NCBI RefSeq assembly: GCF_002042885.1
Contig: NZ_MVFY01000007.1
Location: forward strand, 215,488-279,487
Reading direction: 5' to 3'
From: Citrobacter portucalensis
Lineage (GTDB): Bacteria; Pseudomonadota; Gammaproteobacteria; Enterobacterales; Enterobacteriaceae
DNA: 64,000 bases
Below the pieces are notes generated by a model. That model saw only the letters and a program-made list of their open reading frames with translations, made no database searches and was not told the DNA's origin. Position 1 is the stretch's first letter, and every line of letters begins with the position of its first letter. Shown piece after piece: positions 34,774 to 46,409 of this stretch. The position numbers and the translations under genes are program-made.

Positions 34774-35358
34774 TTATTGCGCTTTAAAGGTGTGTAACCG
34801 GCTCGTCGCTTTGGTCAGGCCATCTTTGAACAAAATCTCGGTACAACGTGCCGCTTCGTCAATTGCTTCATCAATTAACTTCTGTTCTGAAACAGGCGGT
34901 TTGCCTAAAACAAATCCGACAACTTTGTTTTTATCGCCCGGATGGCCAATTCCAACGCGTAAACGATGAAAGTTGGGGTTATTACCTAACTTACTAATGA
35001 TGTCTTTCAGGCCATTATGTCCGCCATGACCGCCGCCAAGCTTAAATTTGGCAACGCCTGGCGGCAGGTCTAACTCATCGTGTGCGACCAAAATTTCATC
35101 GGGGTTAATACGATAAAAACTGGCCATCGCACCGACAGCCTTGCCGCTCAGATTCATAAATGTGGTTGGCACCAGCAGACGGACGTCTTCACCTTCAAGC
35201 GTAACTCTGGAGGTGTAGCCGAAGAATTTCGGCTCATCGCGCAGGGGAGCGCGTAATCTTTCTGCCAGCAGATCGACATACCATGCGCCTGCATTGTGTC
35301 GCGTTGCCGCATACTCTGCGCCGGGGTTTGCCAGGCCGACAATCAATTTAATCGCCAC
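34774..35358 (-). CDS. pth: Peptidyl-tRNA hydrolase
   Basis: A 194-residue peptidyl-tRNA hydrolase, which frees tRNAs from prematurely released peptidyl-tRNA; essential in E. coli. Catalytic region: [17 protein letters not shown] (His), [16 protein letters not shown] (Asn) and [20 protein letters not shown] with NGLKDI (Asp, Asn). I chose a GTG start at 35358 ([16 protein letters not shown]), which restores the family length; the longer frame to 35463 adds an unrelated N terminus. Conserved upstream neighbour of ychF. Confidence 0.94.
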   Translation of the reverse strand: MAIKLIVGLANPGAEYAATRHNAGAWYVDLLAERLRAPLRDEPKFFGYTSRVTLEGEDVRLLVPTTFMNLSGKAVGAMASFYRINPDEILVAHDELDLPPGVAKFKLGGGHGGHNGLKDIISKLGNNPNFHRLRVGIGHPGDKNKVVGFVLGKPPVSEQKLIDEAIDEAARCTEILFKDGLTKATSRLHTFKAQ

Positions 35359-35632
35359 GTGTTTTGTCCTGAGTGTTTCGATAAACGACGTGTAGTTTAC
35401 TGTCTGACGCTGCTGTTGACAAAAAACTGCGTGCTTATCGCCAAAAGCTGAATAATTGCACAAATGGACTATTAGAAAATGAGTGTGTTCAGTGGCTTAT
35501 TTGTAAAGTTTTGTTGCATGAGTGTTTGTAATTGTGATCGCTCCCGCACTTGCGAACGGCAGTGTTGTCTATACTTTACACATAAGGATTAGGGGTATTC
35601 CCTGTAACAACCCAAAGTTCCGGAGGTGACAC

Positions 35633-35914
35633 ATGAAACGCAAAAACGCTTCGTTACTCGGTAACGTGCTCATGGCTTTAGGGTTGGTGGTGATGGTGGG
35701 TGGTGTTGGTTACTCTATTTTAAACCAACTGCCGCAATTTAATCTGCCACAGTTTTTCGCACATGGTGCCGTGCTCAGTATTTTTGTTGGTGGAGTCCTC
35801 TGGTTGGCCGGTGCCAGAGTGGGGGGGCACGAACAAATCAGCGATCGTTACTGGTGGGTGCGCCACTATGACAAACGCTGCCGTCGCGGTGATACCAATC
35901 ATCGGCATAACTAA
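35633..35914 (+). CDS. ychH: Stress-associated inner-membrane protein YchH
   Basis: A 93-residue protein with two membrane helices (LLGNVLMALGLVVMVGGVGY and FAHGAVLSIFVGGVLWLAGA) and a basic, His-rich tail (YWWVRHYDKRCRRGDTNH). It corresponds to E. coli YchH, a stress-induced inner-membrane protein linked to biofilm, placed divergent from pth as here. A strong CGGAGGTGAC ribosome site precedes the ATG. Confidence 0.9.
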   Translation: MKRKNASLLGNVLMALGLVVMVGGVGYSILNQLPQFNLPQFFAHGAVLSIFVGGVLWLAGARVGGHEQISDRYWWVRHYDKRCRRGDTNHRHN

Positions 35915-35956
35915 ATAGCTCTCCCAACTCGGAGTGCAGTTGTTTGAACACAAAGT

Positions 35957-35974
35957 CCTGGTTTAAAAACCAGG
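35957..35974. terminator. Hairpin between ychH and the aspartokinase gene
   Basis: A perfect 8-base-pair stem (CCTGGTTT and AAACCAGG) with a 2-base loop between convergent genes. The flanking T content is modest. Confidence 0.55.
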
Positions 35975-36040
35975 GCTCTGCTTGTTCGTCAGTACTGGAT
36001 TAAACGACTTCTACCCTTGGTGGCATACTACAAAGAAGCG

Positions 36041-37402
36041 TTATTCGAATAACCGATAATGTAACGCTTTGATCGCGCTGTCTGCATTGTCAGCCGGCAA
36101 CAGGATACTCAGGTTGTCGTTTGACGCCCCATGGCAAATCATTCGTACCGTATGCTCTTCAAGCCAGGCAAAAACGTCTTTGCAAACTCCCGCAGCCTGT
36201 GTGAGTTGATTCCCCACCAAAGTGACCAGCGCCAGCCCGGTTTCCACTTCCACACGACAGTGGGAGGACAAGGCGGTAAACAATGCGGTGGTCAACACAT
36301 GGTCTTCACCTGAGGTTGCATGAGTGGCGTCCAGCGCCAGCGCAATACTATTCTCTGAGGTTGTAACCAAATCCACCGTGACCGCATGGCGAGCTAAAAT
36401 GGCGAAGGACTGCGCCAGGAAAGAACAGGAAGGTTGCTTCTCCAGACTGTGTAACCGCAACAGCGTCTGTTTACGACGCACGGCGAGCGCGCGATAGCGA
36501 GGTGGATTATCGGTGGTGTTGTGCACCAGCGTACCTCCGGCGGCAGTATCCTTACTTGAGCCAACAAAGACCGGAATGCTTTTACGCATTGCCGGGAGCA
36601 GTGTCGCCGGGTGGAGGACCTTCGCACCGTAGGCGGCCATATCGCTGGCCTCGGAAAATGAGATATGGTCGATTCGTTTGGCCCGCGGCGCAATGCGTGG
36701 GTCGGTGGTGTAGATCCCTGCAACGTCGGTCCAGATGTCAACGCGTGTGGCGTGAAGCGCCTCACCGAGAAGCGTAGCCGTGTAATCACTACCGCCGCGT
36801 CCAAGCGTTGTGGTGTGTCCTGCGGCATCACGCCCGATAAATCCCTGAGTCACCATAATCGCTTGCTCAAGACGAGGGCGCAGGTGAGTCTCCACCTGGT
36901 GGTGCAGTGTGCCAAGCTCGGGTTCGGCGCAGCCGAAGTTCGAGTTAGTACGCATCACGCTGCGGGCGTCAAACCACCCGGCCTCGGCATGCCGTTCACG
37001 TAAGACTTCAGTAAACAGTAGCGAGGACATCAGCTCGCCATGGCTGACTAACTCATCGCTTAACGCATCAGACGGCGAAACCATCGCCGTTTGTGCAAGT
37101 CGACGTATATTGTTTAGAAGATTATCGATTTCCGTGCTGATAACGGACGGCTGCTTCAGGCGGGAAATAATGTTGTATTGGATGGCGCGTAAAGTCTCAA
37201 TCTTATCTAATTGTTGATGTGTTTCCAGACCTTCAGAAAGCTCAACCAGTAAGTTTGTCACGCCTGCTGAAGCAGACAAAACGACTAAACGGACATCTTG
37301 ATCAGCAAGGACAATGCTGGCGCTGCGGTTCATCGCATCAAAATCAGCGACGCTGGTGCCGCCAAATTTGGCAACGACGGATGGTGGATAAATGCGAGTC
37401 AT
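36041..37402 (-). CDS. Aspartokinase III paralogue (LysC-like), divergent from dat-ddc
   Basis: A 453-residue aspartokinase that makes aspartyl phosphate. The kinase domain is complete (VVAKFGGTSVADFDAMNRSA, SDELVSHGELMSSLLF, TLGRGGSDYTATLLGEALHA, DIWTDVAGIYTTDPR, GAKVLHPATLLPA), with two ACT domains after residue 300. It resembles E. coli LysC (449 residues), but the lysine-site loop reads LHSLEKQPSCSFLA where I recall LHSLNMLHSRGFLA. This changes the positions of Met318 and Gly323, both known sites of feedback-resistant mutations. With dat and ddc next to it, the likely role is to supply aspartate semialdehyde for diaminobutyrate. The normal lysC would be elsewhere on the chromosome; that is not visible here. 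Confidence 0.9.
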   Translation of the reverse strand: MTRIYPPSVVAKFGGTSVADFDAMNRSASIVLADQDVRLVVLSASAGVTNLLVELSEGLETHQQLDKIETLRAIQYNIISRLKQPSVISTEIDNLLNNIRRLAQTAMVSPSDALSDELVSHGELMSSLLFTEVLRERHAEAGWFDARSVMRTNSNFGCAEPELGTLHHQVETHLRPRLEQAIMVTQGFIGRDAAGHTTTLGRGGSDYTATLLGEALHATRVDIWTDVAGIYTTDPRIAPRAKRIDHISFSEASDMAAYGAKVLHPATLLPAMRKSIPVFVGSSKDTAAGGTLVHNTTDNPPRYRALAVRRKQTLLRLHSLEKQPSCSFLAQSFAILARHAVTVDLVTTSENSIALALDATHATSGEDHVLTTALFTALSSHCRVEVETGLALVTLVGNQLTQAAGVCKDVFAWLEEHTVRMICHGASNDNLSILLPADNADSAIKALHYRLFE

Positions 37403-37620
37403 AACAATCTCATATCAGGGCGCCATAAAAGTATGGCTAGAAAATTTTCATTCTCGGCATAAGGGAACGAAGTTCGCCTTACGAAATGTCCGCCCGCGAA
37501 CATTTCTGCTGACAACCCAGGGAATACCTGTTGTCGATAACGCGTGTCGCCTGTACGCGTTATCGGGTGCTGCGCATTAATTTTATCTACATAGCCTGCA
37601 AATAAGCGCGCCATACTAAG
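37403..37620 (-). promoter_or_regulatory. Structured leader of the aspartokinase gene, resembling an eroded lysine riboswitch
   Basis: On the minus strand the 3' part reads CCCTGGGTTGTCAGCAGAA (37522-37504), then GTTCGCGGGCGGACATTTCG, then TTCCCTTATGCCGAGAATG and a GAGATTGTTATG start. This follows the 3' half and expression platform of the E. coli lysC lysine riboswitch (L-box) as I remember them. The 5' half does not show the conserved lysine-aptamer core. Hairpins can be read: CGATAACGCGT/ACGCGTTATCG (37535-37565, 11 base pairs), GACAAC/GTTGTC (37511-37535) and GAAATGT/ACATTTC (about 37483-37506). Either a degenerate riboswitch or one with changed specificity. Confidence 0.55.
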
Positions 37621-38010
37621 TGATTTATATTTAGGGATCGACTTTTTTATTCGATTTATCGACAAATAAGTGAAAAATCATGGCATCACAAGATATCGCG
37701 AGCATCATTAATGGTAAAAACGTGTAAAAAAATAATAAAAACACGAAAATTCCATGGTTTTTATTAGATTGTCTGCGTTGCAATTAGCTGCAACATTGTT
37801 AATTAAATAGATATATTTCTTTAGGATTTAGTAATGGTAAATAGTTGTTACGCTTTGAATTTAAAGGGGAAAGTTGTTATTTTCAATGCCGAAAAATAAA
37901 TGATTGAGTCCTAAGCTAAAACAACATATATTAGCCGCGCTTTTTTACAGGTAATCCTTATAACCATTTATTCAATCAGGCGTTAATCTACACCTGGTTG
38001 TAGGAGTGAT
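37621..38010. other. Divergent promoter region between aspartokinase leader and dat
   Basis: About 390 bases, strongly AT-rich, with no convincing gene (a small minus-strand frame at 37399-37665 covers the leader and has no recognisable content). It should contain the promoters for both directions. A ribosome site TAGGAGTG precedes dat. No defined operator was recognised. Confidence 0.4.
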
Positions 38011-39396
38011 ATGATGACGGATAAAGTCCGTATTGATACTTTAAGTGCTAATTCATTACCACAGAGCAATGATACCTTTTTAGCAAGACAGGCTGAGTTT
38101 GAATCTAATGTCCGCAGCTATCCACGTAAACTGCCATTAGCGATCGCTAAAGCGCAGGGCGTCTGGATTACTGATGTAGAAAATAATCAATATCTTGATT
38201 GCCTGGCAGGTGCCGGAACCCTGGCGCTTGGTCATAACCATCCTGAAGTGCTGCAGAGCATTCAAAGTGTCATCACAAGCGGCTTACCGTTACATACGCT
38301 TGACCTTACCACGCCGTTAAAAGATGAATTCTCATCATATTTACTTTCTTTATTACCGGGTCAGGGCAAAGAATATTGTCTGCAGTTCACCGGTCCGTCC
38401 GGCGCAGATGCTGTTGAAGCGGCACTGAAGCTGGCGAAGAAAGTCACCGGCCGTTCCAGCATCATCAGTTTCTCCGGTGGATACCACGGGATGACCCACG
38501 GTGCGCTGTCCGTGACCGGCAACCTGTCGCCGAAAGAAGCGGTCAGCAACATGATGGCGGAAGTGCAGTTTATGCCGTATCCGCATCAATACCGTTGTCC
38601 GCTGGGTATCGGCGGCGACGCTGGCGTTAAAGCATTAACCTACTACTTCGAAAACCTGATCAACGACGTTGAAAGCGGCGTGCGTAAACCAGCTGCCGTG
38701 ATCCTCGAAGCGGTGCAGGGTGAAGGTGGCGTGAATCCGGCTCCGGTCGAGTGGCTGCAACGCATTCGTAAAGTGACGCAGGAACATGGCATTCTGCTGA
38801 TCATCGATGAAGTTCAGGCGGGCTTTGCACGTACCGGTAAACTGTTCGCCTTCGAACATGCCGGTATTGAGCCAGATATCATCGTGATGTCCAAAGCGGT
38901 TGGCGGCGGTCTGCCACTGGCGGTGCTGGGCATTAAAAAGCAGTTCGATGCGTGGGCTCCGGGCCACCACACTGGTACTTTCCGCGGCAACCAGTTGGCG
39001 ATGGCGACCGGTCTGACAACGCTGAAGATCCTCAAAGATGACAAGATTGCCGATAAAGTTGCTGCCCAGGGCGAGTGGCTGAAAGGCAAACTGGCTGACC
39101 TGCAGAAACGCTACCCGGTTATCGGCCAGGTGCGCGGTCTGGGTCTGATGATCGGCCTGGAAATCGTGAAGCCGAACGAAGCGCAGGATCACATGGGCTG
39201 CTACCCGGCCGATGGCGAGCTGTCCGCGTTGCTGCAGAAAAAATGCTTCGAAAATGGGCTGATTCTGGAGCGTGGTGGCCGCAACGGTTGCGTGCTGCGC
39301 CTGCTGCCGTCACTGCTGATCACCAACGCTGAACTGGAAATCTTCCTCGATAAATTCGAAAACGCCCTGCTGGGCGCTGGCGTGAAGCCGGTTTAA
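38011..39396 (+). CDS. dat: L-2,4-diaminobutyrate aminotransferase
   Basis: A 461-residue class-III PLP aminotransferase that turns aspartate 4-semialdehyde and glutamate into L-2,4-diaminobutyrate. Family features: [57 protein letters not shown], the PLP-binding [20 protein letters not shown] and the Schiff-base Lys in [16 protein letters not shown]. The start has two adjacent ATGs (38011, 38014). It is 15 bases upstream of ddc, and the pair is the known dat-ddc unit for 1,3-diaminopropane synthesis. Confidence 0.92.
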   Translation: MMTDKVRIDTLSANSLPQSNDTFLARQAEFESNVRSYPRKLPLAIAKAQGVWITDVENNQYLDCLAGAGTLALGHNHPEVLQSIQSVITSGLPLHTLDLTTPLKDEFSSYLLSLLPGQGKEYCLQFTGPSGADAVEAALKLAKKVTGRSSIISFSGGYHGMTHGALSVTGNLSPKEAVSNMMAEVQFMPYPHQYRCPLGIGGDAGVKALTYYFENLINDVESGVRKPAAVILEAVQGEGGVNPAPVEWLQRIRKVTQEHGILLIIDEVQAGFARTGKLFAFEHAGIEPDIIVMSKAVGGGLPLAVLGIKKQFDAWAPGHHTGTFRGNQLAMATGLTTLKILKDDKIADKVAAQGEWLKGKLADLQKRYPVIGQVRGLGLMIGLEIVKPNEAQDHMGCYPADGELSALLQKKCFENGLILERGGRNGCVLRLLPSLLITNAELEIFLDKFENALLGAGVKPV

Positions 39397-39411
39397 ACGG
39401 AGTTGGATCGA

Positions 39412-40875
39412 ATGTCAGACGTAAACCCGATTCTGTCCGGCTCGGCGCAAAGCATTGCAGCTTATCAGGACGCTATCGAGCAGAGTACGCAAGCGGTCGT
39501 TGAATGGTTGAAGCAGCCTGAGATGTATCAGGGTAAAACCGTTGAGCAACTGCGTGAACGTATCAACCTGAATTTTACGTCTCAGGGCCTGGGCAACCAG
39601 GCCGCTATTGAGCGTGCGGTTGAATACTTTCTCAAAGACAGCTTGTTGGTTCACCATGCGCAGTGCGTGGCGCATCTGCACTGCCCGAGCCTGGTGATTA
39701 GCCAGGCGGCGGAAGTGCTGATCAACGCCACCAACCAGAGTATGGACTCCTGGGACCAGAGCCCGTCGGCCACCATCATTGAGATCAAGCTGATCGAGTG
39801 GTTGCGTGAGCAGGTTGGATACCCGGCAGGCGATGCGGGCGTATTCACCAGCGGCGGTACGCAGAGTAACCTGATGGGTCTGATGCTGGCGCGTGATGCT
39901 TTCTTCGCTCGCCAGGGGCACTCCATTCAGCAGGATGGTCTGACCGGTGATCTGAGTAAAATCAAAGTGTTCTGCTCTGAAAGCGCGCACTTCTCCGTGC
40001 AGAAGAACATGGCGCTGATGGGGCTGGGCTACCGTTCCGTCACCCAGGTGAAGACCGATGCGTTTTCACGCATGGATCTGGCTGACCTGAAAGACAAGCT
40101 GGCCCAGGCGAAAGCCAACGGTGAGCAGGTGATGGCAATCGTCGCCACTGCCGGTACTACCGATGCGGGCGCAATCGATCCGTTAGCGGATATTGCAGCG
40201 CTGGCTGCAGAACATCAGATTTGGATGCACGTGGATGCGGCATGGGGCGGGGCGTTACTGCTTTCTGAGAAGTACCGTGACTTCCTGAACGGCCTTGAAC
40301 TGGCGGATTCCGTGACGCTGGATTTCCACAAGCAGTTCTTCCAGACCATCAGTTGCGGTGCGTTCCTGTTAAAAGATGCGCGCCACTACGAGCTGATGCG
40401 TTACCAGGCGGCGTACCTGAACTCTGATTTCGATGAAGAGGCTGGCGTACCAAACCTGGTATCGAAGTCGCTGCAGACCACGCGTCGTTTCGATGCGCTG
40501 AAGCTGTGGATGGGCCTCGAAGCGCTGGGCAAAAAGCAGTATGCCGAGATCATTGATAACGGTGTGACGCTGGCGCGTGATGTTGCTGAGTTTGTCAAAA
40601 CCCAGCCGCATCTTGAACTGGTGATGGAGCCGCAGCTGGCAAGCGTGCTCTTCCGCTTCCGCCCGCAAAGTGACGACGTGGCATTTGTCGCGCTGCTGAA
40701 CCAGCGTATTGGTGACGTTCTGCTGGCTTCTGGTAGCGCCAACGTCGGCGTGACCGAAGCAGATGGTGTCACCTGCCTGAAGCTAACGCTGCTCAATCCG
40801 ACGGTATGTCTGGAGGATGTTAAAGTCCTGCTGGCAAGCGTGAAGGCAACGGCTGAGCAACTGTTGAACGCGTAA
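39412..40875 (+). CDS. ddc: L-2,4-diaminobutyrate decarboxylase
   Basis: A PLP-dependent group II decarboxylase of 487 residues that turns diaminobutyrate into 1,3-diaminopropane. Features: AHLHCPSLVISQAAEVLINA, GVFTSGGTQSNLMGLMLARD, HVDAAWGGALLLSEKYRDFL (PLP Asp) and the Schiff-base Lys in TLDFHKQFFQTISCGAFLL. I chose the ATG at 39412; a TTG at 39403 opens the frame. Follows dat directly. The glutamate decarboxylase/DOPA decarboxylase superfamily is broad, but the pairing with dat fixes the substrate with good confidence. Confidence 0.92.
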   Translation: MSDVNPILSGSAQSIAAYQDAIEQSTQAVVEWLKQPEMYQGKTVEQLRERINLNFTSQGLGNQAAIERAVEYFLKDSLLVHHAQCVAHLHCPSLVISQAAEVLINATNQSMDSWDQSPSATIIEIKLIEWLREQVGYPAGDAGVFTSGGTQSNLMGLMLARDAFFARQGHSIQQDGLTGDLSKIKVFCSESAHFSVQKNMALMGLGYRSVTQVKTDAFSRMDLADLKDKLAQAKANGEQVMAIVATAGTTDAGAIDPLADIAALAAEHQIWMHVDAAWGGALLLSEKYRDFLNGLELADSVTLDFHKQFFQTISCGAFLLKDARHYELMRYQAAYLNSDFDEEAGVPNLVSKSLQTTRRFDALKLWMGLEALGKKQYAEIIDNGVTLARDVAEFVKTQPHLELVMEPQLASVLFRFRPQSDDVAFVALLNQRIGDVLLASGSANVGVTEADGVTCLKLTLLNPTVCLEDVKVLLASVKATAEQLLNA

Positions 40876-40901
40876 GCAATAAGCTTGTTATAAAAATGGC
40901 T

Positions 40902-40915
40902 CCCACGTACGGGAG
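40902..40915. repeat. Left copy of 14-base target-site duplication
   Basis: CCCACGTACGGGAG just before the left end of the element. The right copy, at 41632-41645, differs in one base. Joined, the two flanks rebuild a terminator hairpin, ATGGCTCCC-loop-GGGAGCCAT, with T or A runs on both sides, which would have served convergent ddc and dauA. Confidence 0.75.
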
Positions 40916-41631
40916 TAATGCCAGTCAGTTAGCGCCTCAGTTTCAGTAAACTGGCGGAGGTAAAGAACATGCTATCCCGGAGATAGAGTTCCGTTCACCT
41001 CATGCTCATTGTTTCTCTGAAACACGGATTCCCGTGAACGTGTAAAGGGCGTTCTCCGCCACGCCCTTTACAATCCCGGCTCCCGGCGGGAAAATTGTTG
41101 CTACGCAATACCCTCCGCTTATTCCTCCAAGCTTCCGGGCCGGGCGCGAGGAATCGTCCCTGCAAAGCGCGCCCTGAGCCAGCATCCATGCTGGCTCTCC
41201 CGGCCTTACGGAAACACGTCGGCAATTTTCAGCCGGACCAGCCACGCCTGACCACCTGAGCTTTTACTTGAATACCTGTGAACAGCAAAACGGATATAGC
41301 TGAAAGCCAGAGCGCTGAAGCGACACCCTGGTCCGGCTGAAAATTGATGAGGCGTTGACGTCTGCCCGGGACTGCCCGCAGGGATGCGGGCAGAGGGGAT
41401 GGCCTGCATGGATGCAGGCTCGGCCCCGACCCGACAGGCAGACGGCATAAGACGAATAACTCGCGCAGCGACGATTTTCCCGCCGGGAGCCTGGGTTGCA
41501 AGGGAGGCGGCGGTGAGCCTCCCTTGCACGTTCACAGGTATCTGCGCTTCAGAGAAATGACATCACTGAGGTGAACGGAACCCTGAGCAAGAATCACATG
41601 TTCACCATACATGCTTAACTGACGAGCATTA
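40916..41631. mobile_element. 716-bp non-coding element with IS4-like ends and nested palindromes
   Basis: The left end reads TAATGCCAGTCAGTTA and the right end, on the other strand, TAATGCTCGTCAGTTA: terminal inverted repeats matching 14 of 16. They resemble the ends of IS4-family elements as I remember them, and a 14-base target duplication flanks them. No transposase or other convincing gene is inside. The interior is a nested set of hairpins (for example 11-base-pair GTAAAGGGCGT at 41042-41071, 11-base-pair GCAAGGGAGGC at 41498-41527), so it may be a non-autonomous transposable element that gives a structured RNA. Reading frames on both strands look like chance. Confidence 0.72.
41078..41491. 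repeat. Long internal inverted repeats within the element
   Basis: The segment 41078-41098 (starting GGCTCCCGGCGGG) pairs with 41471-41491 at 20 of 21 positions. Inside it, 41223-41241 pairs perfectly with 41328-41346 (19 bases, CAATTTTCAGCCGGACCAG). Local hairpins with 2- to 4-base loops lie at 41176-41197 (10 base pairs), 41372-41393 (9) and 41402-41419 (8). Outside it GTGAACGTG (41035) pairs with CACGTTCAC (41527). The whole can fold into one long branched structure. Confidence 0.85.
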
Positions 41632-41645
41632 CCCACGTAAGGGAG
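41632..41645. repeat. Right copy of 14-base target-site duplication
   Basis: CCCACGTAAGGGAG directly after the right end of the element, followed by CCATTTTTTT, the right arm and T tract of the split ddc/dauA terminator. One mismatch to the left copy suggests the insertion is not very recent. Confidence 0.75.
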
Positions 41646-41702
41646 CCATTTTTTTGTCTGTCATTTGCAATCCGGCGGCGTTTAGCCTGGCCGGGCTACA
41701 CG

Positions 41703-43385
41703 TTAGCGGATATCTGCTAGCGCAGCATCTTTATTCGGGAAGAACGTCAGACGCCCGGCGATCGGCTGAATACCCGCGCGCGCCATGGTACGTAGCGGCT
41801 GGAATTCCAGATTACTGATGCGTAATTCACAACCTTCCGGCAGACGTTTTACAAAGCGCTGGAAAGCGTCCAGGCCACCGGCATCCAGTACCGGGACCGC
41901 GTCCCACTTCAAGACTACGATGCGTTTACCTTCAATACGCGACTCGAGATCGGTAAATAATCCTTCCGCCGCGGCAAAGAACAGCGGACCAATAACGCGC
42001 AGCACCAGCACATCGTCCGGTACGTCTACGTTGACCGGCGCCAGGCGAGTCATGCGCGCAATACGACGCATAAACAGCAGAGAGGCGAGAACGATACCGA
42101 CGCTGATGGCAATAACCATGTCGAACAGTACCGTCAGCGACATACACATCAGCATGACAATGATGTCGTCTTTCGGTGCATGGCGCAGCAAATCCACGAC
42201 TTTATGCGCTTCACTCATGTTCCATGCCACCATCAGTAGCAGGGCGGCCATGGCGGAAAGCGGTAACCAGGAAAGCAGCGGTGCAAGTACCAGCAGGGCA
42301 AGGATCACCAGAATCGCGTGGATAACCGCAGAGATTGGCGAGGTCGCCCCGGCGCGGACGTTTGCCGCAGAGCGGGCAATTGCCGCTGTGGCGGTGATAC
42401 CGCCAAAGAACGGTGCCACGATGTTACCCAGCCCCTGGCCAATCAACTCGCTGTTAGCTTTATGCTTGGTGCCGGTCATCCCATCGAGTACGACGGCGCA
42501 CAGCAGAGATTCAATTGCCCCCAGCATCGCCATCGAGAAGGCTGCCGGTAACAGCGCCTGTAACGAGCTCCAGCTCAGGGTAAAGTTTGACTCCGGCATA
42601 TTCCACGGCAGGACCAGCTGCGGCAGCAACTGCGGGATACCATTACCCTGTGAGCCGTCAGCCAGAATGTAGTGGAACTGAGAACCAATAGTGGCGACAT
42701 GGCCGCCGGTCAGGTTCACGATACCCATTACCGCACAGCCTGCCAGCAGTGCGGGAAGGTGACCCGGCAGTCGGATCCCCAGGCGCGGCCAGAAAATCAG
42801 GATCCCCAGCGTCACTACGCCAATGGCGGCATCGCCGAAATTGATGGTCGGCAAGGCCATAAACAGCGCGCCAACCTTCTGCAGATAGTGCTCCGGGACA
42901 TGGGCCATCTGCAGGCCAAGAAAATCTTTAATCTGCATGGTACCGATGGTGATACCAATACCCGATGTAAAACCTAACGTTACCGACACGGGGATATATT
43001 CGATCAGGCGGCCAAAACGAGCGAGGCCGAAAAGGATCAGGAATATCCCGGACATGAGCGTGGCAACCAGCAGGCCTGCCAGCCCAAACTGTTGCGACAC
43101 CGGATACAGAATCACCACGAAGGCGGCGGTTGGGCCAGATACGCTAAAGCGCGATCCCCCGGTAAGGGCGATAACAATCCCAGCGACGGCTGAGGTATAC
43201 AGGCCGTACTGCGGCGCAACGCCACTGCCTATTGCCAGGGCCATTGCCAGCGGAATGGCGATGATCCCAACGGTTATCCCGGCGATCAGGTCACGGGTAA
43301 AGCGAGAGGCAGTATATTTTTCTTTCCAACAAGCGTCGATGAGGGCGCGGAAAGGCATCACATGTGAGGAAAATAATCTGTTCAC
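41703..43385 (-). CDS. dauA: C4-dicarboxylate transporter DauA (SulP family)
   Basis: A 560-residue SulP-family transporter. The N-terminal membrane domain has the signature [40 protein letters not shown] and SRFSV; the C-terminal STAS domain starts near residue 435 ([40 protein letters not shown]). It equals E. coli DauA (YchM), which takes up succinate and other C4-dicarboxylates at acidic pH. It is divergent from nothing nearby; prs lies upstream on the same strand with a terminator between them. Confidence 0.93.
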   Translation of the reverse strand: MNRLFSSHVMPFRALIDACWKEKYTASRFTRDLIAGITVGIIAIPLAMALAIGSGVAPQYGLYTSAVAGIVIALTGGSRFSVSGPTAAFVVILYPVSQQFGLAGLLVATLMSGIFLILFGLARFGRLIEYIPVSVTLGFTSGIGITIGTMQIKDFLGLQMAHVPEHYLQKVGALFMALPTINFGDAAIGVVTLGILIFWPRLGIRLPGHLPALLAGCAVMGIVNLTGGHVATIGSQFHYILADGSQGNGIPQLLPQLVLPWNMPESNFTLSWSSLQALLPAAFSMAMLGAIESLLCAVVLDGMTGTKHKANSELIGQGLGNIVAPFFGGITATAAIARSAANVRAGATSPISAVIHAILVILALLVLAPLLSWLPLSAMAALLLMVAWNMSEAHKVVDLLRHAPKDDIIVMLMCMSLTVLFDMVIAISVGIVLASLLFMRRIARMTRLAPVNVDVPDDVLVLRVIGPLFFAAAEGLFTDLESRIEGKRIVVLKWDAVPVLDAGGLDAFQRFVKRLPEGCELRISNLEFQPLRTMARAGIQPIAGRLTFFPNKDAALADIR

Positions 43386-43472
43386 AATAATGTTTCATCC
43401 ATGAGCGCATCATCTGTCAACTAAATGGCAGGTGAAGGAGGCATAAGTCATACAAATAAGTATTGCAGATAA

Positions 43473-43496
43473 AAAAACCCGCCGCAGCGGGTTTTT
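43473..43496 (-). terminator. Intrinsic terminator of prs
   Basis: A 10-base-pair stem (AAAAACCCGC and GCGGGTTTTT) with a CGCA loop, followed on the minus strand by more T. It lies just past the prs stop codon and separates it from dauA. Confidence 0.9.
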
Positions 43497-43509
43497 GAGC
43501 CGGGCTCGA

Positions 43510-44583
<1,074 letters not shown>

Positions 44584-44726
44584 TCACCGCAACTCAGCTT
44601 GCCCGGCTTACTCTTTATCTTTCGCGTTTCATTTGCGCTGGCATCAATTCCTCACACCAGTTACATACTGAAATTGTATGCATCTGGCGATTCGTCATTT
44701 CGCCATCTTCCTGAAATCCGAAGGAT

Positions 44727-46267
<1,541 letters not shown>

Positions 46268-46409
46268 CTACGTTCAAGTTATCTTAAATCGCTTAAATTT
46301 GTGCACTAAGCTATTACTCCAAAAGGGGTCAGTCTCTTTTATTGACCGCACGCATCCTGTATGATGCACCCAGTCTAACCTTATCAACGCTGGTACTATT
46401 CCCGCACAC

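Noticed and set aside
37399..37665. An 88-codon minus-strand frame upstream of the aspartokinase gene
   Set aside because: It covers the structured leader and overlaps the kinase start; its protein shows nothing recognisable. The leader RNA explains the sequence better.
40995..41535. Minus-strand frames of 76-109 codons inside the 716-bp element
   Set aside because: They overlap the inverted repeats, are Arg/Pro/Ala-rich as expected from GC-rich palindromes, and overlap each other in different frames.
40916..41631. Reading the structured element as a retron or group II intron RNA
   Set aside because: No reverse transcriptase gene is nearby, no intron domain V pattern was recognised, and the terminal repeats with target duplication fit a transposable element better.
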